NCBI GenBank assembly: GCA_023421505.1
Contig: JAEZTJ010000078.1
Coordinates: 62,001 to 126,000 of the forward strand
Length of the DNA: 64,000 nt
From: Bacillota bacterium
GTDB lineage: Bacteria > Bacillota > Clostridia > Lachnospirales > Lachnospiraceae
Reading direction: 5' to 3'
Numbering within the stretch: position 1 is the stretch's first letter; each line of letters opens with the position of its first letter. The notes beneath the pieces are model-generated. The model ran no database searches, had not been told where the DNA came from, and saw only the letters and a program-made list of their open reading frames with translations. Below, one piece after another: positions 34,915-43,386 of this stretch. Made by a program: the position numbers and the translations under genes.

Positions 34915-35325
34915 CTAATCTTCTATCTTTCTTCCCATATAAATTCCATCAGCTTGCTTGAAACCAAACTGTTGGTAAAGTCCATGAGCTTTTTCTGTTA
35001 ATAGTAATCCTCTCATTTTCTGCAATCTGCTATCCGTAGTAATCATTTCAACTAAAGCCTTACCAACTCCAATACCACGATATTTTTCATCCACTATAAC
35101 ATCACATATATAGTAGGTTGTTGCAAAATCTGTAATAACACGAGCAAAGCCAATTTGTTTATCTTCTTCCTTTGTAAATGCTCCATAGCACAAAGAATTT
35201 TCCATGGATATTCTAATTTTATCTTCCTCTCTCTTATTTGCCCAATAAGTCTGAGCTAACAACTCTTTCACCCTTTCAAAGTCCATCTCTTCCTTTGCCT
35301 GTTTCATATAAAAAGTATTATCCAT
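34915..35325 (-). CDS. GNAT acetyltransferase
   Basis: 136 residues, compact GNAT fold: FGARVITDF-like core (KQIGFARVITDFATTYYICDVIVDEKYRGIGVGKALV), with the acetyl-CoA loop RGIGVGKA near residue 83, and a C-terminal GLYQQFGFKQADGIYMGR. Such small GNATs modify amines or antibiotics; the substrate cannot be read from sequence. It lies 30 nt upstream of the RimL-like gene and may be co-transcribed. Confidence 0.85.
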   Translation of the reverse strand: MDNTFYMKQAKEEMDFERVKELLAQTYWANKREEDKIRISMENSLCYGAFTKEEDKQIGFARVITDFATTYYICDVIVDEKYRGIGVGKALVEMITTDSRLQKMRGLLLTEKAHGLYQQFGFKQADGIYMGRKIED

Positions 35326-35543
35326 AATTTACCTCTTTCTGGGCTGCTTATTTGGATCGCTTACGAGATAATGCGCATCTCCTAATCAAGTTCTTGTTTA
35401 TCTTTATCACATCAATTATCTCATTTCGTATATGTAATAGTTTCAGAATATTAATTCTAAAATTCAATTTTTCTACTCTGACCAAAAAATCTCTCTTTCA
35501 TTTCTAATACTAACGAATTACAATACAGTGACTATGTAGAATT
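35326..35543. other. Intergenic, no feature seen
   Basis: About 220 bp of AT-rich DNA between two minus-strand genes. No hairpin with a T-run and no coding remnant was found. Confidence 0.3.
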
Positions 35544-36233
35544 CTAAATCTCAATTAATTTATTATTTGAGAAGCTGTATATATTTTCTTTTTTATAACC
35601 ATATCGGGAGCCTACAGTACTGATATGCGGCTCAAAGGTAAACAGATCAACCTCAGATAATCTAGAAGTATTCCCTTTCTCAATGTATATTCTATCTTCT
35701 TTTCTCTTGACAATGGAATGTCCCAAATTACCCATAAAATCAAGATTTACATAGTTACTTTGATTGATTAAATCATTAAAATAATCATAAACCTGTTCAA
35801 AGGTGGTATCCGGCGTTACATACTCTTTCAATTTGGTATGTAATCTTTCTTCCATCAATAAACTGTTCTTCCATTCCTCATTCTTTATATCATGAATAGT
35901 TTCTTTTACAATACCATTTTCAATAATAACTGTTCTTGCATAGTCACCCCAAATATCATTCCATTGCGGACTTAAATCAATGGTAATAATATCATTCTCC
36001 ATGATTATTCTATCAGTTGTTTGATACTGTCTGCCTGAAACAGATCGTGCTGTTTCATCGCCCGAAAAAATAAATGCACCAATATCCCAATACCAGAAGG
36101 AATCGGCACCCAATTCGAGCATTTTCTGTTCACACATTTTCCTGACATCAATTAAATTTTGCCCGGGCTTTATCATAGCCATCATATATGACATCGTTTC
36201 TCTGGCAATTTCCTGCACTTGTGAATAATTCAT
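35544..36233 (-). CDS. M24-family (aminopeptidase P/methionine aminopeptidase fold) protein
   Basis: 229 residues from the ATG with GAGGT 5 nt upstream; the frame is open for 68 more codons but these overlap the preceding gene and lack an SD. Pita-bread fold markers: KPGQNLIDVRKMCEQKMLELGAD, IDLSPQWNDIWGDYARTV (two metal Asp), NLGHSIVKR (metal His), FEPHIS (metal Glu). The N-terminal prolidase domain is absent. It may be a metallopeptidase or a creatinase-like hydrolase. It lies 160 nt behind a GNAT gene. Confidence 0.8.
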   Translation of the reverse strand: MNYSQVQEIARETMSYMMAMIKPGQNLIDVRKMCEQKMLELGADSFWYWDIGAFIFSGDETARSVSGRQYQTTDRIIMENDIITIDLSPQWNDIWGDYARTVIIENGIVKETIHDIKNEEWKNSLLMEERLHTKLKEYVTPDTTFEQVYDYFNDLINQSNYVNLDFMGNLGHSIVKRKEDRIYIEKGNTSRLSEVDLFTFEPHISTVGSRYGYKKENIYSFSNNKLIEI

Positions 36234-36393
36234 TTTGTACCTCATTTCATATTTATCTCGATTCAAGAAAAATGTTATTCCTTTCAAATAGGGCTCATTA
36301 GGCAATTGCGAAACCCAGTAATTGTAAGTATTGTCCAAAAGCTCCTTGACACTAAGACTAACTCCTATCACAATTCTAATTAATCTATGCAAA

Positions 36394-36885
36394 CTATAGT
36401 AAATAATAATGAGGGATGATATCTTCATAGGTACCATCCTTCATCAAAAAGCCACCTGGAATAACGCCTAATTTTACAAATCCAAGTTTTTCATATAGAT
36501 GAAGTGCTTGTTTATTTGATTTTACAACTGCATTAAATTGCATTATTTTAAAACCCAATTCTCTTGCCTTCATCAAACAGTGGGTTACTAGTTTTTCACC
36601 AATATGCTGACCACGCATCCCTTTTTTTACTGCATAGCTTGCATTACAAATATGTCCACACCGTCCGACATTATTTGGATGAAGTATATATAAGCCAACC
36701 ATTTCTTTGCTATCTGTATCATAAGCTATCCCTGTAAAGGATTGCTCTGAAAAGAATTCCTCACCACTGCTCTCTGTCAATAAAATCATCTGTGGAAAGG
36801 CAATCCCGTCTTGAACGACCTCATTCCAGATATAAATTGCATCTGCAATGTCATTTTTATCATAAGCTCTTATTTCTATATTCAT
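36394..36885 (-). CDS. GNAT acetyltransferase
   Basis: 163 residues; the second ATG is chosen because AGGAG lies 8 nt upstream of it and only 2 nt from the first. IEIRAYDKNDIADAIYIWNEVVQDG at the start, then CGHICNASYAVKKGMRGQHIGEKLVTHCLMKARELGFKIMQFNAVVKSN and ALHLYEKLGFVKLGVIPGG. This is the phosphinothricin-acetyltransferase-like pattern. Substrate unknown. Its SD overlaps the stop of a broken upstream micro-ORF. Confidence 0.87.
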   Translation of the reverse strand: MNIEIRAYDKNDIADAIYIWNEVVQDGIAFPQMILLTESSGEEFFSEQSFTGIAYDTDSKEMVGLYILHPNNVGRCGHICNASYAVKKGMRGQHIGEKLVTHCLMKARELGFKIMQFNAVVKSNKQALHLYEKLGFVKLGVIPGGFLMKDGTYEDIIPHYYLL

Positions 36886-36896
36886 GTTCATATCTC

Positions 36897-37051
36897 CTAA
36901 AATAAACGACTTAGTATAACAAAAAAGAATCCTGCAATTGCAATTGAGACTATCATTATTTCAATCACTTTAAGTGGTTTTATATTAATAACCTTAATAT
37001 AAAAAAAAATACGATAGCGGTCCAGTTAAATGCTTTCATACAGCTAAACAT
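36897..37051 (-). pseudogene. Small membrane-protein ORF broken at a 9-base homopolymer
   Basis: From the ATG after AAGGAAAGGA the frame reads MFSCMKAFNWTAIVFFF. A run of nine T on the minus strand (37001-37009) then leads to an early stop. A one-base shift at the run continues as YIKVINIKPLKVIEIMIVS and a second helix IAIAGFFFVILSRLF, with a stop that overlaps the SD of the GNAT gene. The rejoined product would be about 50 residues with two helices. Slippage, true decay or a sequence error are all possible. Confidence 0.35.
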
Positions 37052-37111
37052 TCCTTTCCTTTGAATCAAGTGCCATTTGTACTTTTTCTTTGGTTAGGTA
37101 GGAAGAATTTT

Positions 37112-37912
37112 TCAGAAGCCGCTAATACTATAAACCGGATATTCATTTACTTTTTCAAAACCCAATTTATCAGCTACTTTTTGCGATGGTAAATTATTCG
37201 TCGTTGTCTCCCACAATGGTGAGTAACCTTTTTCCAACATTTTGTTAATTAATTTATAAGAAATCAGCGTTCCATAGCCTTTATTTCTTTCTCCATTATG
37301 AAATGTATCAAGATCTATAAAGTAATTATTATGATAAATAAATCCATTGATTAAGCATTGAGATATTATACTGTCCTTTTTCTTTATTGTCATACCTAAT
37401 ACTTTACTGTCAGAAACATCATATTCAACATATTTCTCATACTCCTCCGGGATGATAGGAAAAGTATTCTCACAGATTTCAATGTCTTCCGGAACCTCCA
37501 AGCGAGAAGTAGTTGCGATAAATTTCTCTTTATTTAAAATAAAGGTATTTTCATAATGCTTATCAAGTATATACTCCTTCAGTGCTTCCCTTAGCACATT
37601 ATCCCAACTAATATTATTATCCGCGTACACCTCAAAGCGTATCTCTCCAATTGTCTTTATCACAGGAATTATTTCGCTATTTAAGACATCCCTTATAAAG
37701 TTTTTATGTATTGGTAACAGTTCATCACAGGATAGATATGCCCATCTGGAAACGGCCCATACAAGAGCAATTTGAGGATTCTCTCTATTATCTACAAATA
37801 CTCTTCCAGGAAAATTTCCATGAATAACTGCGCGCGCCGGAATTTGATATAAATTTTTATCAAAATATTTTTCTACACGTTTATACTCTTTATTTTCTAA
37901 TTCAATAAACAT
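37112..37912 (-). CDS. Large GNAT acetyltransferase
   Basis: 266 residues. The N-terminal 130 residues are a non-catalytic domain (YQIPARAVIHGNFPGRVFVD, SRWAYLSCD), and the C-terminal GNAT half has LDTFHNGERNKGYGTLISYKLINKMLEKGYSPLWETTTNNLPSQKVADKLGFE. This order matches the two-domain acetyltransferases of the GNAT_acetyltr_2 type found in Firmicutes. Function unknown. Confidence 0.8.
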   Translation of the reverse strand: MFIELENKEYKRVEKYFDKNLYQIPARAVIHGNFPGRVFVDNRENPQIALVWAVSRWAYLSCDELLPIHKNFIRDVLNSEIIPVIKTIGEIRFEVYADNNISWDNVLREALKEYILDKHYENTFILNKEKFIATTSRLEVPEDIEICENTFPIIPEEYEKYVEYDVSDSKVLGMTIKKKDSIISQCLINGFIYHNNYFIDLDTFHNGERNKGYGTLISYKLINKMLEKGYSPLWETTTNNLPSQKVADKLGFEKVNEYPVYSISGF

Positions 37913-38081
37913 ACCTTATCTCCCTTTCTTTCGTTTTATTTTCTATATCTCACAATTTTGAAAGATTTATTAGACAAAAACCATTCGTTCCACTTTTTAT
38001 CATGGAAATTCTGTCACATATGAAACACATAAAAACGCCTCCATAAATTACGTATCATCAAGAAATAGATTAATCTATATT

Positions 38082-38660
38082 CTAAAAACCCATAACCCTT
38101 TTCACAATTTCCATTTGTTCAGTTGACGTCAATTTTTCTAATAGTTTAAACGCAACACCCGGTGCAGTCTCCGGACAGTAAGAGGTAATAACATTTTTAT
38201 CCACAACAATTCGTTCATTTACTACATCAACATCAAATTCCTTAAGCTGCTTTTGGCGATATCCATCCTTAAAATGATAGGTTGTAGCTTTTCTTCCTTT
38301 GAGTACACCGCTTTTCCCAACCGGAAGTGCTCCAACACAGATGGATGCAATAATCTTATCCTTAGCATCAAATTCACGGATTAGATTTAAAAACTTTTCA
38401 TCGTAGGCCTCTTCATAAAAACCATACTCTTCAAATCCTCCTGGGATTGCTAATGCATCATAGTCATTTACATCTATTTCTTCAATTGTAGTATCAACTA
38501 ATACGGGTATGTTAAAGGTGCTTATGACTTTTCTTTGAAATCCACAGGTAACAACAGAAACATCATATCCATAATCATTTCTTGCCCATCCCATAACATC
38601 AACGAAAGCACTAAATTCCATTACTTCAAATCCTTTAGCTAAAAACAGTAATATTTTCAT
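38082..38660 (-). CDS. DJ-1/PfpI-family protein
   Basis: 192 residues from the ATG after AAGGAGGAGAGATTT. DJ-1/ThiJ fold: MKILLFLAKGFEVMEFSAFVDVMGWA, ALAIPGGFEEYGFY, and the nucleophile elbow ASICVGALPVGKSG with the reactive Cys near residue 109. Members act as glyoxalases, chaperones or hydrolases; the exact activity is not predictable. The start lies 16 nt behind the preceding membrane-protein gene, so they are likely co-transcribed. Confidence 0.87.
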   Translation of the reverse strand: MKILLFLAKGFEVMEFSAFVDVMGWARNDYGYDVSVVTCGFQRKVISTFNIPVLVDTTIEEIDVNDYDALAIPGGFEEYGFYEEAYDEKFLNLIREFDAKDKIIASICVGALPVGKSGVLKGRKATTYHFKDGYRQKQLKEFDVDVVNERIVVDKNVITSYCPETAPGVAFKLLEKLTSTEQMEIVKRVMGF

Positions 38661-38676
38661 AAATCTCTCCTCCTTC

Positions 38677-39201
38677 CTACCTAACGATATTATAAAACAG
38701 ATTTTTCGATTTGTTGAAGGCAACCAGAAAATAAATGGTTACGATAATAGATATTATAATACAAATGATTGCCAAAGGAGAAATCTGTAATATAAAACTC
38801 GAAACACTAAATATTGCAAGATATTGCCATCTAGTCTTCAAAGTGGGTCCAGCCAAATGCGTGTTATATTGTTCCTCCATATCTAATACACCCATTACAA
38901 TATTGTATGAAATATATAAGGAGATAATAGTAGACGTAAATGCAAGGAAATATGGCAATAAACCTAATGATACAGATGCTCCAAAAAAATCCATTATATA
39001 AATAAGAGTAGAATAGACTGTCATTCCGGTTGCATAAGGCTTTACCTTGATAAAAAACTTACTTTCTCTAGCCATTTCTGCTAATCCGTTTAGCATAATC
39101 ATGTAACCAACAAAATCCGGAATTAGCCCAATCTTTGAGTTACCAAGCTTCAGATTGAAATCTAAAAACAGGAAGACAAATCCAATAAATATGTTTTTCA
39201 T
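38677..39201 (-). CDS. Unknown multi-pass membrane protein
   Basis: 174 residues from the ATG after GGAGGTTGTA; the frame continues upstream only inside the ATPase gene. Five hydrophobic segments are visible: IFIGFVFLFLDFNLKLG, LIPDFVGYMIMLNGLAEMA, a middle pair, and ISPLAIICIIISIIVTIYFLVAF. I do not recognise a named family. It sits between an AAA ATPase gene and the DJ-1-like gene, all in the same direction. Confidence 0.6.
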   Translation of the reverse strand: MKNIFIGFVFLFLDFNLKLGNSKIGLIPDFVGYMIMLNGLAEMARESKFFIKVKPYATGMTVYSTLIYIMDFFGASVSLGLLPYFLAFTSTIISLYISYNIVMGVLDMEEQYNTHLAGPTLKTRWQYLAIFSVSSFILQISPLAIICIIISIIVTIYFLVAFNKSKNLFYNIVR

Positions 39202-39238
39202 TACAACCTCCATTTCCTTAATATATAACTTAAGATTA

Positions 39239-40093
39239 TTAAAACTCCTTTTCATGCTTTTTAAAGAAGTCAAAATAAGTACGGACATTTTCCAGCTCCG
39301 TCCAATGCTCAATCTCAACTGGACACTTATCAAGGTTATATATTCTTGCTCCTCTCATAGAAAGCAAGAACGGTGAATGCGTTGATATAATAAACTGACA
39401 TCCAAAAAATCTAACTGACTCCTCAATAAAGTTTACTAATTCCATTTGTCTTTTGGGCGAAAGACTATTTTCCGGCTCATCCAATAGATATAGTCCATTT
39501 TCTCCAATTTTTTCTGTAAAGTATATAAATGCACTTTCCCCATTAGAATATTCCCGCACATTATCGATCAATTCATTTCTAACATAGCGGGACTGGGTTT
39601 TACTTCTGGCACCATTCACTTTTTTTAACTGATCATAATCTGCCATTGATTTCATCTGAAATTTGGAGTATTTCGCATCCAGATATTGATCAAATAATTT
39701 TTCCCGTTTTAAATCGATACCATCATTAAGGTTTCGAATATTCAACATATAATCAAATACATCATCACTCGTAATGATTCTGCTGTTATCCGGTATCTCC
39801 TCTTCTACATTAATCCTGCACATACTCACATAATCCGGAAAGAAATTGGATTTATTATATATAGAATCCCGGCAGATAAGCGCCTTTTCTGCAATAACAT
39901 TGAGAGCCGTAGATTTTCCTGAGCCATTCCCTCCATATAATATGGTTACAGTATCAAAATCCAGCCTGTCAAGTTCATGCTTAGATAATATCTTAAAAGG
40001 ATAATATGAATCATAACAGGTTCTTTTGATATCCATAAAAAAGTCAAATTCCATGTCGGCATTCGGGAAGGTAAAATTCTTTAAATAAATCAT
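39239..40093 (-). CDS. AAA/ABC-type ATPase (SMC-like single-domain)
   Basis: 284 residues. P-loop GGNGSGKST at 54-62, a helical insert (about 100-190), then YSNGESAFIYF (signature-like), Walker B GLYLLDEPENSLSPKRQ, and the switch ISTHSPFLLSM. This is the layout of predicted AAA_21/RecF-like ATPases, close to proteins annotated as ABC-ATP-binding without membrane partners. Such proteins can act in DNA repair or phage defence (OLD/Septu-like), but no nuclease gene adjoins it. Confidence 0.82.
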   Translation of the reverse strand: MIYLKNFTFPNADMEFDFFMDIKRTCYDSYYPFKILSKHELDRLDFDTVTILYGGNGSGKSTALNVIAEKALICRDSIYNKSNFFPDYVSMCRINVEEEIPDNSRIITSDDVFDYMLNIRNLNDGIDLKREKLFDQYLDAKYSKFQMKSMADYDQLKKVNGARSKTQSRYVRNELIDNVREYSNGESAFIYFTEKIGENGLYLLDEPENSLSPKRQMELVNFIEESVRFFGCQFIISTHSPFLLSMRGARIYNLDKCPVEIEHWTELENVRTYFDFFKKHEKEF

Positions 40094-40302
40094 TCTATTC
40101 TCCTAATTCATATCATTATGTAAAGAGATAGCTTGTAAAGTTAAATTTAACAAATTATCCTAAACTAACAAAAATCATCCTTATATATTTATATCGCCAA
40201 CTAAAAGGAACCTATTTAATAACATTAAATAACTTTATTAAATACTTTACGTCCAACAAAGCTTGAAAGTATATCCCTAATGTTTACGATCGCAAAATCA
40301 AG

Positions 40303-40749
40303 TTAATAATTTGATTTACTCTTCCTTAGTTTAGCAGCATAAATTATTACTGCAATTAATGCCGCAAGAATTAAGATATGTAAGATCGTATGATAAATGT
40401 CTGGAATATATCTTGTATCACATTTTATCCATTTCAAGGAAGCCCTAAAATATTCTATCTTTCCTTCTCCATTTCCAACAATCGTAAACCATTCATGACT
40501 AAAAAACTGAGTGGTTAACCACATAACCAACCATACAGATAAAACATATTTTCCAATTTGTTCTTTAAATAAATAAGTCAGAAATGCTATAAGAAAAATA
40601 ACGAAGTAAATTCCATCACTTCTCCACGAGCGTGTAACAAGATATACCTCATCAAAGTATAATCCAACCATATCCAGAAAGAACCATAAAAGCAAAACTG
40701 CATTAGCTGCTATACTATATATTTTATTAGGTTTTATTTTTGTTTGCAT
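40303..40749 (-). CDS. Unknown four-helix membrane protein
   Basis: 148 residues with about four membrane helices (YSIAANAVLLLWFFLDMVGLYF, SDGIYFVIFLIAFLTYLF, VLSVWLVMWLTTQFF, IYHTILHILILAALIAVIIYAAKL) and a basic tail. An SD GGGAGAAG precedes the ATG. I do not recognise the family. It appears monocistronic. Confidence 0.6.
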   Translation of the reverse strand: MQTKIKPNKIYSIAANAVLLLWFFLDMVGLYFDEVYLVTRSWRSDGIYFVIFLIAFLTYLFKEQIGKYVLSVWLVMWLTTQFFSHEWFTIVGNGEGKIEYFRASLKWIKCDTRYIPDIYHTILHILILAALIAVIIYAAKLRKSKSNY

Positions 40750-40845
40750 CCTATCTTCTCCCTTTCAACTTTCATTTTTTTAAACTGATGCAAATTAAAT
40801 GTTATATAACAATCTACTCTTTAATGAGTATCGTTGGCTACTGAA

Positions 40846-41382
40846 CTATAGACAATATTCCCTTAACTGCGTATTTTCCATCGACCAATGATAGAACTCC
40901 TCATTTGTTATATCTTCAAAATATGTATTAATTATTCTACATACTCCTCCATGACAGACTAACAATACATTTTTATCCGGATACTGCTCTTTTATGCTTT
41001 CTAATAACCCATATACTCGGTAAGCTACCTGCATCATTGATTCTCCGCCAGGATATTTAAAAGCAAAAAGCTTTTTATTATTTTGAAATCCTATATTAGA
41101 TCTGTCAACGCCCTCATAGATACCATAGTTCTGCTCTATTAACCTATTATCTATCATAATTTTAACAAAATTAGCTTGTCCGATCATTTCAGCTGTTTTT
41201 AAGGCTCTTTTTAAAGGAGAAGCTATTATTAAATCTAGCTTTATATTATTTTTTTTAAAATACTGAGCCAACAATTCAGCCTGTTTTATACCTGTGTCAT
41301 CCAAATTAATATCAGTTAATCCACAGACTTTATTTTCAGCATTCCATATCGTCTGTCCATGCCTAGTCACATACAAATGCAT
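40846..41382 (-). CDS. Histidine phosphatase family protein
   Basis: 178 residues. Phosphohistidine R7-H8-G9 in VTRHGQTIWN, ASPLKRALKTAEMI, an acidic loop (IEQNYGIYEGVD) and the second His in LLVCHGGVCRI. The fold covers phosphoglycerate mutase, CobC and broad-specificity phosphatases. With no cobalamin genes nearby, I call it a general phosphatase. A GGAGG site precedes the ATG. Confidence 0.88.
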   Translation of the reverse strand: MHLYVTRHGQTIWNAENKVCGLTDINLDDTGIKQAELLAQYFKKNNIKLDLIIASPLKRALKTAEMIGQANFVKIMIDNRLIEQNYGIYEGVDRSNIGFQNNKKLFAFKYPGGESMMQVAYRVYGLLESIKEQYPDKNVLLVCHGGVCRIINTYFEDITNEEFYHWSMENTQLREYCL

Positions 41383-41469
41383 TTTGTACCTCCAAATACT
41401 ATAGAATTACCATCTAAAAACAACCGTATAGCAGTAATTACTATTATATAGAATTTATGTTTTATTATC

Positions 41470-42084
41470 TTAAGATAGCTTTTGTGCCACAATTTTATTA
41501 ATCGCATGGTAATGCCTAGGCGCTCCTGGATGCTCATCCTCCAGCACAAATTCCTTGGAACCAATAATCTTCCAGTCCTTATATATTTCTTTTAGTTCTC
41601 CCTCATCTGCCAAGCCTACAGCAAACTCTTCAATATCAGGAGAGGCAGGAATCTTATTTGTAAAAATCTGAATAATATGTATTCCACTAACATTAGTATA
41701 TTCTTTCGCTTCATTCAAAAACTTATGCCAGCCCTCTTTATTTACAAAGTGAAGGGTCCCATAGGAAATGACCAAATCATATTTATCCTTCCAGGGATAA
41801 TCACATAAATCCTGAACAAATGCATTAATATTTATATTATTCATTGCTGTAATTTTTTTGGCTTTTACAATTGCATTCTCCGAAATATCAAATGCATTTA
41901 CATCTATAATTCCCTGTTTCGCTAGGAAAATCGCATTTTTAGCTTCGCCGCACCCCGCCTCTAATACCTTCCAGTCTTTTTTAAAATATTTAATATACTC
42001 TTTTACTTCCGGGTTAGGCTCATTTCCGAATGCGGATATGTCTTCCATCTGATAAGTTTCTTCCCAAAATGGTACATCAGCCAT
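41470..42084 (-). CDS. Class I SAM-dependent methyltransferase
   Basis: 204 residues. Motif I VLEAGCGEAKNAIFLAKQG near residue 46, the acidic end of strand 2 (VNAFDISENAIVKAK), motif for adenine (VQDLCDYPW), and ISYGTLHFV as motif IV. It resembles the TehB/UbiE-like small-molecule group. Typical substrates include tellurite, thiols or quinones; the target is unknown. A strong SD (AAGGAG) is present. Confidence 0.86.
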   Translation of the reverse strand: MADVPFWEETYQMEDISAFGNEPNPEVKEYIKYFKKDWKVLEAGCGEAKNAIFLAKQGIIDVNAFDISENAIVKAKKITAMNNININAFVQDLCDYPWKDKYDLVISYGTLHFVNKEGWHKFLNEAKEYTNVSGIHIIQIFTNKIPASPDIEEFAVGLADEGELKEIYKDWKIIGSKEFVLEDEHPGAPRHYHAINKIVAQKLS

Positions 42085-42388
42085 ATTATTTTCTCCTTCA
42101 TTCTATATACATATTTATTTATGTACAATTACATAACGTGAAATCTAAGTACATTTTCCATATAATTGTACTGTAATTTAATTATTAAACTTTAAGAAAT
42201 ATATTTAGCTATTTCACCTTTTACTATATTCCTAGTTTCTCTGCAATCATCCCGCTTATGTTTCATTTCCAATTATATGATGCTATTATATATTGAAATA
42301 TCAGAATTTACTACCATTTTCTTCTATTTTAATATTTCAAAGAGTCTAGACCTAATAGATGTGCCAAATCTTATCATTAATCTAAAAT
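42085..42388. other. Intergenic, no gene seen
   Basis: About 300 bp of AT-rich sequence between the methyltransferase start and the terminator of the chemotaxis-receptor remnant. No coding signal was found. Confidence 0.4.
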
Positions 42389-42390
42389 TA

Positions 42391-42408
42391 GCCCCGCAAA
42401 AGCGGGGC
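42391..42408 (-). terminator. Terminator behind the chemotaxis-receptor remnant
   Basis: Perfect GC stem GCCCCGC / GCGGGGC with a 4-nt loop, followed on the minus strand by TAATTTT. It is probably the original terminator of the receptor gene and now serves the mod genes. Confidence 0.8.
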
Positions 42409-42413
42409 CTGTT

Positions 42414-42599
42414 TCAATTTGAATAACTTTTATACAGTAATTTCTCAACTACATGTACCAGATGTTCTGAATTATTATTTAAATCACCTGCCGACTGATT
42501 TAGTGCTTCGACTGATTGCAGCTGGCTATTAGATATCTGGTTGACATTATTGGTGGAAGCAGCTACTTCCTCTAAAACTGCGGAAATATTCTCAACAAT
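42414..42599 (-). pseudogene. 3' remnant of a methyl-accepting chemotaxis protein gene
   Basis: A 61-codon frame ending in a normal stop and terminator. It reads VENISAVLEEVAASTNNVNQ, then SNSQLQSVEALNQSAGDLNN and NSEHLVHVVEKLLYKSY, the typical C-terminal signalling/methylation helix of chemotaxis receptors (EEVAAST, coiled-coil heptads). A TAA closes the frame upstream, and no start or SD is present. The rest of the receptor is absent; modB now ends 27 nt away. Confidence 0.75.
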
Positions 42600-42625
42600 T
42601 TATCTTCAAAGGAATATTATAAATT

Positions 42626-43321
42626 TCAATTCCAACTCCTATCATTCTTCGTCTCTCTGCCTGATATGATATTTATAGATAGAATTATAATAAATGATAG
42701 AATTAATATTAATAATACCCAGAAGCTGGCTGTTGCATAATCTCCTCCTGATACTAAAGAAGCTATTGCAACAGCCATTGTTCTAGTCTTTCCTAGGATA
42801 TTACCAGCCAGCATGGAGGTAGCACCATATTCTCCTATGGATCTTGCAAAGGTCAGGATTGCTCCTGAAGTAATACCTGGCCAGGCAATCGGTATAATAA
42901 TTTTCCTGAATATTTTCCCTTCTGATAGACCTAAAGTCCGGGCGGCATAGATAACATTTATATCAATCTGCTCAAAGGCCGCCCTTGCATTACGATACAT
43001 CAACGGAAAAGCTATAACACAGGCAGCAATGACACAGCCTGCCCAGGTCTGTACTATTTTTATATCAAAATTCAAATATAGGAGCCTTCCAAAGGGCCTT
43101 CTCAGACTGAAAAGCAATAGCAGGAAAAAGCCAGCAACGGTGGGAGGTAATACCAATGGCAGGGTTAGTATTCCGTCTACAATCCATTTCACCCTTTTTT
43201 CCATGTTCATAACGGCGCGTGCTGCCAAAATTCCGAAAACAAAAGCAATTATTGTAGCAACAATGCCTGTTTTTATCGATATAAAAAATGGACTGAAGTT
43301 GATTGATGTTATAAATCCCAT
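42626..43321 (-). CDS. modB: Molybdate ABC transporter permease
   Basis: 231 residues, about five helices. The ABC interaction (EAA) loop AARTLGLSEGKIFRKIIIPIAWPGI and the ModB-typical TLPLVLPPTVAGFFLLLLFSLRRPFG and RSIGEYGATSMLAGN are clear. It pairs with the ModA protein encoded 65 nt upstream. The expected ATPase gene modC is absent: after modB comes the chemotaxis remnant. ATP hydrolysis must be supplied by a gene elsewhere, or the system is incomplete. Confidence 0.9.
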   Translation of the reverse strand: MGFITSINFSPFFISIKTGIVATIIAFVFGILAARAVMNMEKRVKWIVDGILTLPLVLPPTVAGFFLLLLFSLRRPFGRLLYLNFDIKIVQTWAGCVIAACVIAFPLMYRNARAAFEQIDINVIYAARTLGLSEGKIFRKIIIPIAWPGITSGAILTFARSIGEYGATSMLAGNILGKTRTMAVAIASLVSGGDYATASFWVLLILILSFIIILSINIISGRETKNDRSWN

Positions 43322-43386
43322 TTTCTGCAGCCACCTCCCTTTTATTTTACCGATTTCAGCAGTTCTAAGCCGGGTCGTCTGAACTG

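Noticed and set aside
36234..36437. N-terminal extension of the M24 protein
   Set aside because: It overlaps the previous gene and lacks an SD; GAGGT sits before the internal ATG.
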